Shown here: one piece after another, positions 36,058 to 46,342 of the stretch
How positions within the stretch are numbered: position 1 is the stretch's first letter
How the letters are laid out: each line of letters opens with the position of its first letter
Origin: Virgibacillus ihumii
Lineage (GTDB): Bacteria > Bacillota > Bacilli > Bacillales > Amphibacillaceae
Assembly: GCF_902726655.1 (NCBI RefSeq)
Contig: NZ_CACVAN010000001.1
Coordinates: 1,550,001-1,614,000, forward strand
Direction of reading: 5' to 3'
Length of the DNA stretch: 64,000 nucleotides
Notes under the pieces: generated by a model
The model's database searches: none
What the model was told of the DNA's origin: nothing
What the model saw: the letters and a program-made list of their open reading frames with translations, nothing else
Position numbers and translations under genes: made by a program

Positions 36058-37361
36058 TATATTTCACCCTCTTCCTTAAATGATCGTGTACGTCTGAACT
36101 GAAAGAATGCGAACCCTGAGACCAATAGTCCCATTATAATTGAAATTGCTGCTGCCATCGCGTAATTGTTCGTGTCAAATGTCAGTTTATACACCCATGA
36201 GATTAAAATATCTGTACCACCTGCATTTTGACCTCTTACTGGCGGCCCACCTTCATTAAACAAATAAATAATATTAAAGTTATTGAAGTTTTGCGCGTAC
36301 TGCATAATTAACAATGGTGCAGTTGCAAACATAACGTGCGGAAAGGTGATTTCACGAAATTTTTGCCAGCGTGATCCACCGTCAACATCCGCTGCTTCAT
36401 ACCAGTCTTTGGAAATGCTCTGCAGTACACCGGTAAATAGTGCGAATACAAATGGAAATCCGAGCCAGGTCTGGATGAGAATAATGGCAATGCGTGAATA
36501 GAGCGGATCACTCAGCCACGGTAACCCATCCCCACCAATCAATGGAATGATAATATCCCGATTAATTGCGCCGAATTCATCGTTAAACATCGCTGCAAAA
36601 ATTAAAATCGTTACGAACGCCGGTACTGCCCATGGAAGAATTAATATAGTCCGAATCAGTTTTTTGAATTTCACTCTAGGATCGTTGACCAATACGGCTA
36701 AAAATAATCCGACTGCAATCTGCATCGTGGTAGCTACAACTGTCCAGACTATCGTCCATGACAACACACTAATAAACGTATCCTTCCAGATTGGTACTGT
36801 CAGCAATTGTTTGAAGTTTTCCAAGCCGACCCAATCCACGAGATTACGTGGTGGCGAATGAAATAGATCATAGTTCGTAAATGCAAGTAAAACGGAGAAA
36901 ATCAACGGAAAAACAACTACAATCACCATCAGCATAAGTCCTGGCAATGTCATCAAGTATGGAAAAGAATTGTCATATGCTACCCTAAGTGTCTCTCGGA
37001 GCGGCAGCGGTTTCCATCCTTCGTTTAGTTTTTTCGCCTGTTTATAGGCCTCCATGACATTAAATACATATAATGTTCCAATAATGGCAACTGCAATTAA
37101 AGATAGCACTCCGAATACGAGCAGGCGGATTGAATGGTCTGTTCCGGGAATAGTTCCTAGTGTCCGGAGTCCCCACAACCCAAAATTGATCGCTTGTAAC
37201 GAAGTAATCAGAAATGCTGCTTCAATAATGATAAATATGATCCCTTTTATATATCTGCGGTTGTAAAGCTGCCCAAGACCCGCAAACAATAAAGATAAAA
37301 CCATTGCTGCTTTGGGACTATGCTTTTTACCGGTATTTCGATTATTGTCGGGTGCAGACAA
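36057..37361 (-). CDS. malF: Maltodextrin ABC importer permease MalF with extra N-terminal membrane region
   Basis: TTG 37361 (MSAPDNNRNTGKK) lies 7 bases after AAAGGGGG, so the upstream part of the frame is not translated. The 434-residue protein is longer than a usual MalF-type permease (about 290). Residues 15-110 form an added region, PKAAMVLSLLFAGLGQLYNR, with the TM2-like pattern (GxGQxYN-KG) and two or three helices. The permease core follows, with EAA loop EAADVDGGSRWQKFREITFP. The same extension is known in other Bacillaceae MalF proteins. Coupled to malG. Confidence 0.9.
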   Translation of the reverse strand: MSAPDNNRNTGKKHSPKAAMVLSLLFAGLGQLYNRRYIKGIIFIIIEAAFLITSLQAINFGLWGLRTLGTIPGTDHSIRLLVFGVLSLIAVAIIGTLYVFNVMEAYKQAKKLNEGWKPLPLRETLRVAYDNSFPYLMTLPGLMLMVIVVVFPLIFSVLLAFTNYDLFHSPPRNLVDWVGLENFKQLLTVPIWKDTFISVLSWTIVWTVVATTMQIAVGLFLAVLVNDPRVKFKKLIRTILILPWAVPAFVTILIFAAMFNDEFGAINRDIIIPLIGGDGLPWLSDPLYSRIAIILIQTWLGFPFVFALFTGVLQSISKDWYEAADVDGGSRWQKFREITFPHVMFATAPLLIMQYAQNFNNFNIIYLFNEGGPPVRGQNAGGTDILISWVYKLTFDTNNYAMAAAISIIMGLLVSGFAFFQFRRTRSFKEEGEI

Positions 37362-37453
37362 TGTTGGTACCCCCTTTAAAATCAAGCAGACTATTAGCTC
37401 CATAAATAAAATAGAATGATGGGAAGAGCTGACCCCTCCCATCAAAATAATAC

Positions 37454-38734
37454 TTACTCTGCGCCACTTGCCTGGATATTCGTTTTTATTTGCTTAACCG
37501 CTTCATCCAGTACAGGCTTCACATCTTCACCTTCAGCAATAAACTGCAATGCATTGTTGAATGGTTCCCAAACTTGCTGCATTGCCGGTGTACTTGGCAT
37601 TGGCACACCGTGTTTAATCTGTTCCGCAAAAGCTGCATAAATTGGATCTTCAATGGATGAAAGTGCCTCTTTGTTTGGAGCAAGCTCTCCTGCAACTTCA
37701 AAATAATGCTTGGAATTTTCCTGATTTGTCATAAATGCTGCCAGATCTTTAGCCCAATGTTTTTTCTCGGAATAGTAGGAAACCATCCATGATTTCACCC
37801 CGACAAAAGTTTGACCTTGTTCACCGTTAATTTTTGGGAATGGCGTAAAAGCAAGTTTGTCACCTAATGCCTCTTTATAACCTACAATTGCCCATGGACC
37901 ATTGATGACTGCACCAACTTTTCCATCATTGAACAATCCATCAATAACATCAGTTGTTGTTGATGGGGGGATTTTACCTTCACCAAAAAAAGATTGAAAT
38001 AACTTTCCGCCCTTTACGGAACCTTCGTTATTCAGACCGATATCATCAGTATTATATTCCCCTTCTTCTCCTCCGAAAATATAACCGCCAAAGTTATAGA
38101 AGAATGGAATGGAGAAATATAAATCATTCGGTTTCATCATAAATCCATACTGATCTTTTGATGGATTCGTCTTGTTTTCAAGAAGTGCTTTTAAATCGTT
38201 GATCGTTTCCGGTGCTTCTTTTACGATATCCGTATTGTAAAATACACCGTATGTTTCAATAACTGCCGGGTAACCATACTGAGCAGTTTTACCATTGTAC
38301 TGATATGTTACCGCTTCGACTGCTGCGTCACTGTATGTGCTTTTCACATCATCTGCCATATCAATTGGTTCAGCAAGTCCTTGTGCCACAATGTTACCAA
38401 TCCGGTCATGCGGCTGGAAAAATAAGTCCGGGCCATTTCCTTCAGGACCGGCTAACGCCAATTGTTCCATCTGATCGAGCATAGATTTCTTTTCAACCTT
38501 AACCTTAATTCCTGTTTCTTTTTCATAGTCAGCTACAATATCCTTAATTGCTTCCAGCTGTTTTTCCTCATCGTTTGCCCAGATGGACAGAGATTCGGGT
38601 TTTTCAGCAGTTTCCTTGGAACTCTCACTGTCACTTCCCTCACCTGTACTTTCTGAACGTTCCGGAGCACATGCTGCCAATACTAGAATGGCAAACATAA
38701 ATGCCGCGATTAATAGATATGAAGATTTCTTCAT
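37454..38734 (-). CDS. malE: Maltodextrin-binding lipoprotein MalE
   Basis: ATG 38734 lies behind AAAGGGGG and starts a lipoprotein signal MKKSSYLLIAAFMFAILVLAAC (lipobox LAAC). The 426-residue protein carries maltodextrin-binding-protein features: ADLFFQPHDRIGN, a FSIPFFYNFGGYIF-like segment, and NGPWAIVGYKEALGDKLAF. It captures maltodextrins outside the membrane for MalFG. No ATPase gene is in the operon, as usual when MsmX is shared. First gene of the operon, with a TTGCAC-17-TACAAT promoter between two operators. Confidence 0.92.
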   Translation of the reverse strand: MKKSSYLLIAAFMFAILVLAACAPERSESTGEGSDSESSKETAEKPESLSIWANDEEKQLEAIKDIVADYEKETGIKVKVEKKSMLDQMEQLALAGPEGNGPDLFFQPHDRIGNIVAQGLAEPIDMADDVKSTYSDAAVEAVTYQYNGKTAQYGYPAVIETYGVFYNTDIVKEAPETINDLKALLENKTNPSKDQYGFMMKPNDLYFSIPFFYNFGGYIFGGEEGEYNTDDIGLNNEGSVKGGKLFQSFFGEGKIPPSTTTDVIDGLFNDGKVGAVINGPWAIVGYKEALGDKLAFTPFPKINGEQGQTFVGVKSWMVSYYSEKKHWAKDLAAFMTNQENSKHYFEVAGELAPNKEALSSIEDPIYAAFAEQIKHGVPMPSTPAMQQVWEPFNNALQFIAEGEDVKPVLDEAVKQIKTNIQASGAE

Positions 38735-38781
38735 TACAAATTTTCCCCCTTTAGGATTTAGTAAATGCAAAACCAGTTTCA

Positions 38782-38850
38782 CGAAATCGTTTGCACAAAT
38801 TCTGATTTTTATTGTAAACGCATTCTTTAAATTGTGCAACCGTTTTCGCA
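38782..38850 (-). promoter_or_regulatory. malE promoter bracketed by two LacI-type operators
   Basis: On the minus strand TTGCAC (38834-38839) and TACAAT (38811-38816) are 17 bases apart. One operator, TGCAACCGTTTTCGC read on the plus strand (38835-38849), covers the -35. The other, TGCAAACGATTTCGT read on the minus strand (38781-38795), lies just downstream of the start. They share TGCAAnCGnTTTCG, close to LacI/MalR-type sites, and are inverted relative to each other. Confidence 0.65.
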
Positions 38851-38869
38851 AAAGTTTTTAAAATTTTAA

Positions 38870-40762
<1,893 letters not shown>

Positions 40763-40991
40763 TAATTGATGAACAAAATGATGTCCAAAAAATTTGTCAG
40801 CAAAGATGTAATGGAACCAAGCTGAAGTAAAGCATCACCTTTTTACGTTCTAATTGTTTGGGGTAATATTTTTCGCTCAATTTTACGGGGATTATTAGTA
40901 TATTCTGACATACATTTGAAATTCATCAGTACCATCTGGGCATCTGATGCATACACTTATAGCGATGAAAATATACAGGAGGAATGTTTAT

Positions 40992-41411
40992 ATGTATTAT
41001 GGTATAATCCCAGTCCCTTATAGCGCATATCCCCCCGCCGGCCAACACTGGATGCAGCACCCGTATAATTTTAATCGTCCGGAAGAAGGATCGCAACAAT
41101 TGAATAGAAGCGGTGATCGTCAGGAAGGGCATACACACGCTCATTACGGTTCAACCACCTGTGATGACGGACACACTCACCTCCACCCTGGTGTAACCAG
41201 TACACCGATTGAATCTGAAGACGGTCATGTTCATATTATCTATGGCAATACGACATATGATGATGAACATATTCATCGTTACAAGGCATATACGAGCCCA
41301 CCGATTCCACTCGGTAATGGCTACCATACGCATTATGCCGAATTGACGACAACGGAAAATGATGGGCACACACATGTAGTAAAAGGTTATACAGCACCAT
41401 CCCAAAACTAA
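40992..41411 (+). CDS. ymaF: YmaF-family histidine-repeat protein
   Basis: ATG 40992 (MYYGIIPVPYSAYPP) follows GGAGG; the upstream frame lacks a site. The 139-residue protein has a proline/tyrosine-rich start and then six imperfect repeats with HxH cores: GHTHAHYGSTT, GHTHLHPGVTS, GHVHIIYGNTT, EHIHRYKAYTS, YHTHYAELTTT and GHTHVVKGYT. This is the YmaF pattern, seen in spore-forming Bacillus. The histidines suggest metal binding, but the role is unknown. It has no signal peptide. It is transcribed alone and shows no link to the neighbouring starch genes. Confidence 0.8.
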   Translation: MYYGIIPVPYSAYPPAGQHWMQHPYNFNRPEEGSQQLNRSGDRQEGHTHAHYGSTTCDDGHTHLHPGVTSTPIESEDGHVHIIYGNTTYDDEHIHRYKAYTSPPIPLGNGYHTHYAELTTTENDGHTHVVKGYTAPSQN

Positions 41412-41732
41412 CCGAGCTTCATTATACCTGCCCGTTTTAATATTCGAACATGGCATAATACAATCATTGTCAGTATTTTTTGGTCTTTTTACCTATCAAA
41501 AGAACCTTGAAACTCCTGAAGAAGATTATATTGTACAGATACCTTACCCTCTATTTTCCTTTATAGAGGGTATTTCGTATCACATTTAACGTTCCTTCCC
41601 TTTATTATTTTGCTTTATCTCTGGTTAATATTGCTATTTATTTTACAATTACATTACAAACTAATTGTTTATATTTAATATTTTCAGAAATATTGTTATA
41701 ATTAGGTTATTATTACTATAGGAGGGAGCTTG
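41412..41732. other. Intergenic region with a terminator and promoter elements
   Basis: About 320 bases after ymaF. It contains the hairpin listed separately and a TATAAT at 41697-41702 upstream of the small gene that starts at 41733. Otherwise A/T-rich and without recognised features. Confidence 0.5.
41546..41571. terminator. Terminator downstream of ymaF
   Basis: ACCCTCTA pairs with TAGAGGGT around a 10-base loop, followed by TATTTCGT. It lies 135 bases after the ymaF stop codon. Confidence 0.55.
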
Positions 41733-41894
41733 ATGAACCCGGTCATCCTGTATAAAAAAATATCTCATGAGTTTGAAAACAAACTGAATAGAGATCTTAC
41801 TGAGGAAGAAGATAACCTTCTGAAATGGATTGCAAACCAAAAATTCACCGAAGAGGACAACCGGAGAAGTAAGCGACAACCTTATCAATACTAA
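41733..41894 (+). CDS. Small acidic/basic protein, 53 residues, unknown
   Basis: An AGGAGGG site sits 7 bases before the ATG and a TATAAT lies 35 bases upstream, so this short frame is probably real. The product reads MNPVILYKKISHEFENKLNR, then a DLTEEEDNLLKWIANQKF segment and a basic tail (RRSKRQPYQY). The EFENKLNRDLTEEEDNLLKW part should form a charged amphipathic helix. I do not recognise a family. The gene stands between ymaF and the convergent DUF3231 gene. Confidence 0.55.
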   Translation: MNPVILYKKISHEFENKLNRDLTEEEDNLLKWIANQKFTEEDNRRSKRQPYQY

Positions 41895-41998
41895 CATAAA
41901 ATATTCACATTAAAATTTTTAAAAAGGATGCTCCCAACTGATGAGCATCCAATGAAAAATAACTCTCCAATCCAATTCAGATCGAAAATGGCTTGCGT

Positions 41999-43027
41999 TT
42001 ATTTTTTCTTTGCTAATTCATCCCTGTCCAAAGCCCTTGGCGGTTCTTCCATCCAACCATTTTTAATCATAATCTTTGCTCCGTCATCAGCATATTTAAG
42101 TATTTCACCTGACAGCTTACCATATTTCGCGCCTAAATCCCTTCTGGGTGACATCGACATACTTGTACCATAAAATCCAACACTTAAAGCAATTAGAGCA
42201 GTTGTTACAAACATCACATACTTATCAGAAAAAACAGATGTAGTGGAGTCGGTTATTTCTGTATTCCATGTCATAGGTACTGGTATATCATCTTCTGTTA
42301 AGATAGAACTAAAGACATCACAATGCTTTTGAGCGATTTCTTTTCCTTTGACAAGAAACTGTCTTACTTCTTTGGATTGTGCCCCTTGACTAAACCCAAT
42401 CATAACTGCCGTTCCCAATGCATTTCGTTGATAATTCATGTTTATATTTGTTATTTCTGCACCTGTTAATGGTCTCCTCTCTCCAAAATAACCGGTAAGG
42501 AAACTTTTATTTTTTACAAAATCATAACTCTCTGGTATCGGAAGGTTCGGTGTCCGTATAAATAATCCTTTAGATAGCAATAACTCCCTTATTTCTCTTA
42601 GCGTTTCCGTGGCTTCCTGCAGGCATTCAGTGAAATAACTATAAACATCCGCTCTGACAGCCAACTGTACCCCCGTTGCAAAAGACTGTAAAACAATCCC
42701 CCCCATTGTATGCAGGTAGTTCAGAATAAAGTTGTCTGAAAAGAGCCTGGGGGCAGTTATATCAACATCTTCCTCGACTTTAAAGCCATATGGTATCGGG
42801 TAATTTTCCGCGTTAAAGATCGCAGTGATTTTATTTACATGTGACTGAGCCAACTCTAAAACATGTTGAATAATAGGTCTGATTTCTTCATCTTCTACCT
42901 TAGCCAAAAAATATTGCAATTGACATACGTTTGAAGTTTCTTTCATGTATGCTGTCCAAAGTTGTGTGATTTCTGCCGAGGTCAGCTTTATATTTTTTTC
43001 ATCAGGTGCCACTCTTGCTCCCTCCAA
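41999..43027 (-). CDS. DUF3231 family protein
   Basis: The 342-residue protein consists of two related all-helical halves, each beginning with a LTSAEITQLWTAYM or LTGAEITNINMNYQ segment; this tandem ferritin-like layout is characteristic of DUF3231. The first half has SHVNKITAIFNAENYPIPYGF and the second CDVFSSILTEDDIPVPMTW at matching places. These proteins occur in spore-formers, often in several copies, and resemble coat protein CotF-type folds. The specific role is unknown. It is monocistronic with a G/A-rich ribosome binding site. Confidence 0.82.
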   Translation of the reverse strand: MEGARVAPDEKNIKLTSAEITQLWTAYMKETSNVCQLQYFLAKVEDEEIRPIIQHVLELAQSHVNKITAIFNAENYPIPYGFKVEEDVDITAPRLFSDNFILNYLHTMGGIVLQSFATGVQLAVRADVYSYFTECLQEATETLREIRELLLSKGLFIRTPNLPIPESYDFVKNKSFLTGYFGERRPLTGAEITNINMNYQRNALGTAVMIGFSQGAQSKEVRQFLVKGKEIAQKHCDVFSSILTEDDIPVPMTWNTEITDSTTSVFSDKYVMFVTTALIALSVGFYGTSMSMSPRRDLGAKYGKLSGEILKYADDGAKIMIKNGWMEEPPRALDRDELAKKK

Positions 43028-43179
43028 TTAATTATGAATGTTACTTTATGTATCCCCAAAGATCAGCTGTGATATGTATCACATACTTGTTCCTGAATCA
43101 CACCTATCCGTTTGTATTAATCTGGAATTATCAGTTAAACTAGGTTCAAAATCACTAAACGAAAGAAGCTGATACCACC

Positions 43180-45222
43180 ATGCATAGTAATCCAAACAGG
43201 TTAATCAATGAAAAAAGTCCTTACCTGCTCCAACATGCTTATAACCCTGTCAATTGGTATCCATGGGGAGAGGAGGCATTCGCAAAAGCTGAAGCTGAGG
43301 ACAAACCGATCTTTCTTTCCATCGGTTACTCAACATGCCATTGGTGTCATGTCCTCGCCCATGAATCATTTGAGGATAAGGAAGTTGCCAGCTTTCTGAA
43401 TGAACATTATATCGCCATTAAAGTTGACCGGGAAGAACGGCCGGATGTTGACTCCGTTTATATGAAAGTCTGCCAGATGATGACCGGACAAGGCGGATGG
43501 CCGCTATCAATTTTCATGACTCCTGACAAAATACCGTTTTATGCCGGTACTTATTTTCCCCGTGAAAGCAAATATGGAATGCCAGGCATCATGGATGTTT
43601 TGACACAACTGTATCAAAAATTCAAACAGGATCCGGAGCAAATTGACAAGGTTACCAAAAGCGTAACAGATGCGCTGGAAAAAGCAGTCTCTGAAAGAAG
43701 TGAAAATCGGCTGACGAAAGAAATCACGGATGAAGCAGCCAGACAGCTTGGCAAACGGTTTGATTTTTCAAATGGCGGATTCGGGGCGGCACCAAAATTC
43801 CCCGCTCCGCAAAATTTGCTGTTTTTATTGCGGTACCATCATTTCACTGGAAAAACTGCAGCACTTAAAATGGTTGAAAACACCTTGCAAAATATGGCAG
43901 CAGGCGGGATTTATGATCATATCGGTTTTGGCTTTGCCCGGTATTCAACAGATGAAAAGTGGCTTGTTCCTCATTTTGAAAAAATGCTGTACGACAATGC
44001 ATTGCTTTTAATCGCATATACCGAGTGCTACCAAGTTACGAAAAATCCTTTTTATAAAAAAGTTAGTAAGCAAATCATCGAGTTTGTCATGCGTGAGATG
44101 CGTAATTCGGAAGGTGCTTTCCACTCGGCAATTGATGCTGATTCAGAAGGTGTGGAAGGAAAGTATTACGTGTGGGAGTTCAATGAAGTCATGGATATTT
44201 TGGGTGAAGATGCGGGGAAGCTGTTTACTGCAGCTTATGACATTACGCCGGAAGGGAATTTTGAAGGAAAAAATGTTCCGAACCTGTCTGAAGTATCACT
44301 TCCAGCCATTGCAGATGAAAACAATCTGACGCTGGAGCAACTGAAAGAATCGCTGGACGACTCACGGAGTAAGCTCCTTCACGCCCGCGAACAGCGAGTT
44401 TATCCGCATGTCGATGATAAAGTATTAACATCATGGAATGCCATGATGATTGCTGCACTTGCAAAAGCAGGAAAGACCTTTCATACACCGGAATATGTTG
44501 AAACCGCAGCAGAATCGGTCCGATTTATTCAAGATAACCTGATTCAAGATGGCCGAATTAAAGCACGATACCGGGATGGCGAGGTGAAATTCAACGGTTA
44601 TCTTGACGATTATGCATATCTGACATGGGCATACATTGAATTATATGAAGCTGATTTTTCGACTGAATATCTTCAAAAAGCCAAAGAAACTGTTGACGGA
44701 ATGCTGAATCTTTTCTGGGACAATACGCATGGCGGATTCTTTTTCAATGGAGAAGACAGCGAACAACTTCTGACTAGGGAAAAAGAAATATATGATGGCG
44801 CATTGCCTTCCGGAAACAGTGTTGCTGCCAATTGTTTGGTGCGCCTTGGACATTTAACGGGCGAAACCAACTATTTTAATAACATGGAAGAAATGTCGTA
44901 CGCTTTCCATAATGATGTTTCATCAGCTGTCGCCGCCAGCACTCATTTTATTCAAAGTGTGCTGTTTATGGAATACCCGTCGAAAGAAGTTGTCGTGATT
45001 GGGGACGAAAATGAATTTACGAACCAGTTACAGGTGGATTTCAACCCTGACATTAGCCTGCTGGTTACCGAAAATCCGGATACTTTATCTGATACAGCTG
45101 CTTTCGCGTCGGAATACCGTAAAATTGGCAACAGGACAAGCATCTATATTTGCGAAAACTTTACATGCCATCAACCTGTAACTGATATTGACAAAGCCTG
45201 GCAGCTAATCAGGGAAAATTAA
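43180..45222 (+). CDS. yyaL: YyaL-like thioredoxin-domain protein (DUF255)
   Basis: The 680-residue protein begins [21 protein letters not shown] and has the thioredoxin-like motif [16 protein letters not shown] near residue 50, the DUF255 hallmark shared with mammalian SPATA20. Residues 180-560 form an (alpha/alpha)6-barrel like those of N-acylglucosamine epimerases ([30 protein letters not shown]). The biochemical reaction is not established for the family. GAAAGAAG lies before the ATG. It is a single gene followed by a small ORF. Confidence 0.9.
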   Translation: MHSNPNRLINEKSPYLLQHAYNPVNWYPWGEEAFAKAEAEDKPIFLSIGYSTCHWCHVLAHESFEDKEVASFLNEHYIAIKVDREERPDVDSVYMKVCQMMTGQGGWPLSIFMTPDKIPFYAGTYFPRESKYGMPGIMDVLTQLYQKFKQDPEQIDKVTKSVTDALEKAVSERSENRLTKEITDEAARQLGKRFDFSNGGFGAAPKFPAPQNLLFLLRYHHFTGKTAALKMVENTLQNMAAGGIYDHIGFGFARYSTDEKWLVPHFEKMLYDNALLLIAYTECYQVTKNPFYKKVSKQIIEFVMREMRNSEGAFHSAIDADSEGVEGKYYVWEFNEVMDILGEDAGKLFTAAYDITPEGNFEGKNVPNLSEVSLPAIADENNLTLEQLKESLDDSRSKLLHAREQRVYPHVDDKVLTSWNAMMIAALAKAGKTFHTPEYVETAAESVRFIQDNLIQDGRIKARYRDGEVKFNGYLDDYAYLTWAYIELYEADFSTEYLQKAKETVDGMLNLFWDNTHGGFFFNGEDSEQLLTREKEIYDGALPSGNSVAANCLVRLGHLTGETNYFNNMEEMSYAFHNDVSSAVAASTHFIQSVLFMEYPSKEVVVIGDENEFTNQLQVDFNPDISLLVTENPDTLSDTAAFASEYRKIGNRTSIYICENFTCHQPVTDIDKAWQLIREN

Positions 45223-45239
45223 TCAGTCGGTCATTGATG

Positions 45240-45248
45240 TGCTATAAT
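45240..45248 (+). promoter_or_regulatory. Extended -10 promoter of the 44-residue gene
   Basis: TGCTATAAT is an ideal extended -10. Transcription would start near 45255, about 27 bases before the ATG. Confidence 0.6.
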
Positions 45249-45281
45249 TATAACGTAGGCTATTGATTGGGGAGACTTTTG

Positions 45282-45416
45282 ATGAGAATTAAAATGAATG
45301 TACAGACCGCCTATCATGGTGATTTGCTTCGCGCGGGCAAAATCTATGAAATTGATGAGGAAACTGCCAAACGCTGGGTTGCCAGCAAAATAGCAGTCCA
45401 GGCCGAAGATGAATAA
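45282..45416 (+). CDS. Small protein of 44 residues, phage-like DUF7210-type
   Basis: The ATG lies 7 bases after GGGGAG and 34 bases after an extended -10 promoter. The product, MRIKMNVQTAYHGDLLRAGK then IYEIDEETAKRWVASKIAVQ, resembles the short phage-derived proteins with a pattern of a beta hairpin (xGxxYxxGxxxxI) and a final helix with E-E-A-x-R-W. It is followed by a 15-bp-stem terminator. The function is unknown; it is probably a domesticated phage remnant or a conserved Bacillaceae microprotein. Confidence 0.6.
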   Translation: MRIKMNVQTAYHGDLLRAGKIYEIDEETAKRWVASKIAVQAEDE

Positions 45417-45431
45417 TGCCATACTGTACCC

Positions 45432-45476
45432 AAAAACCCTTGTACATCCTTAACCCGGATTTGTACAAGGGTTTTT
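45432..45476. terminator. Strong bidirectional terminator
   Basis: AAAAACCCTTGTACA pairs perfectly with TGTACAAGGGTTTTT (15 bp). It serves both the small plus-strand gene and the ferredoxin gene on the minus strand. Confidence 0.85.
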
Positions 45477-45482
45477 ATTTGG

Positions 45483-45722
45483 CTATCTATTTTTAAAGAA
45501 CTCTTCAGCCTGTTCCAGATAAGTTTCCTGATCAGGACTCAGGTCGTATTCTTCAACGATTGCATCTACCGGACATACTGCTTTACAGGCACCACAGTCA
45601 ATACAGACATCCGGATCTATGTAAAATTGTTCCGTCCCCTCTTCAATACAGTCTACCGGACAAACTGTTAAGCACTCTGCTGATTTCTCCTGGCGGCAGG
45701 GGTCCAATATTACAAAAGCCAT
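45483..45722 (-). CDS. 7Fe ferredoxin ([3Fe-4S][4Fe-4S])
   Basis: The 79-residue protein has cysteines at 9, 17, 21, 25, 40, 43, 46 and 50. Their spacing matches Azotobacter ferredoxin I with an offset of one: C9, C17 and C50 would hold a [3Fe-4S] cluster; C21, C40, C43 and C46 a [4Fe-4S] cluster; C25 is the free cysteine. The motif ECLTVCPVDC lacks the usual second cysteine of a CxxCxxC, which supports the 3Fe assignment. It is a soluble electron carrier, as found in Bacillus ferredoxins. GGAGGG lies before the ATG. Confidence 0.9.
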   Translation of the reverse strand: MAFVILDPCRQEKSAECLTVCPVDCIEEGTEQFYIDPDVCIDCGACKAVCPVDAIVEEYDLSPDQETYLEQAEEFFKNR

Positions 45723-45808
45723 CTATCGTACCCTCCTTTATTCACATCAATACAATTAAATGATACATCCTGCGTTCAATGCAAGTAAACAGCTCATACA
45801 AGCCATTT

Positions 45809-46120
45809 TTATTTTTGAAAATACAAATGATAATGGATGGAACAGCCGGGATTAAATGAAGCATAACAGTTTGGACAGCTGTATCCGCCGTTCAAATATT
45901 CATTTATGGTCAGTTCATTCTTACAGTTTCCACAAAGAATCGCCTTTTCGTCAAATTTAACTTTTGGCCATACTTTATTATGGCCACATCCGTATTCAGC
46001 ATGGCATTGATAACATGGAAAATATTCCTTGCAACAATAAAATTTTATAGCAATGATGTCATTATTTTCATAATAATGACTGCATCTTGTCTCTTTGTCG
46101 ATCGCGCCCGTCACTTTCAT
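45809..46120 (-). CDS. CHY-type zinc finger protein
   Basis: The 103-residue protein reads TRCSHYYENNDIIAIKFYCC near the start, then YPCYQCH-like FPCYQCHAEYGCGH, then CGNCKNEL and CPNCYASFNPGCSIHYH. The TRCxHYxxxxDIIAIKF signature with paired CxxC/CxxH motifs is that of CHY zinc fingers in Bacillaceae, single-domain proteins related to the N-terminal part of RCHY1. The function in bacteria is unknown. It lies between the ferredoxin and nhaC genes and has no clear operon partner. Confidence 0.88.
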   Translation of the reverse strand: MKVTGAIDKETRCSHYYENNDIIAIKFYCCKEYFPCYQCHAEYGCGHNKVWPKVKFDEKAILCGNCKNELTINEYLNGGYSCPNCYASFNPGCSIHYHLYFQK

Positions 46121-46293
46121 ACGCCGCCCCCATTTCTATCTATCAGTATAGTATAAAGCGGAGAAAACGCAAAAATGGCTGCTTAAATTAGTGGAGTATT
46201 AGAAAAATTGGTTGTCACCATGCCTTTAGATGACAACCTTAGTTGCACTTATGTAGTAAGAAAGTAATTATACATTCTTAACTGCTAAAAAGA

Positions 46294-46320
46294 GCAGAGA
46301 ACCTTAATAAAGTTCTCCGC
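46294..46320 (-). terminator. Terminator of nhaC
   Basis: GCGGAGAAC pairs with GTTCTCTGC (one G-U) on the minus strand, followed by TCTTTTTAG. A second hairpin, GGTTGTCA/TGACAACC (46210-46238), followed by AATTTTTC on the same strand, may be a back-up. Confidence 0.7.
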
Positions 46321-46342
46321 CCTTCCATTCTATTTACGATTA

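Noticed and set aside
38811..38826. cre site over the malE -10 (TGTAAACGCATTCT)
   Set aside because: It fails at the final conserved CA; the paired LacI-type operators explain the region better.
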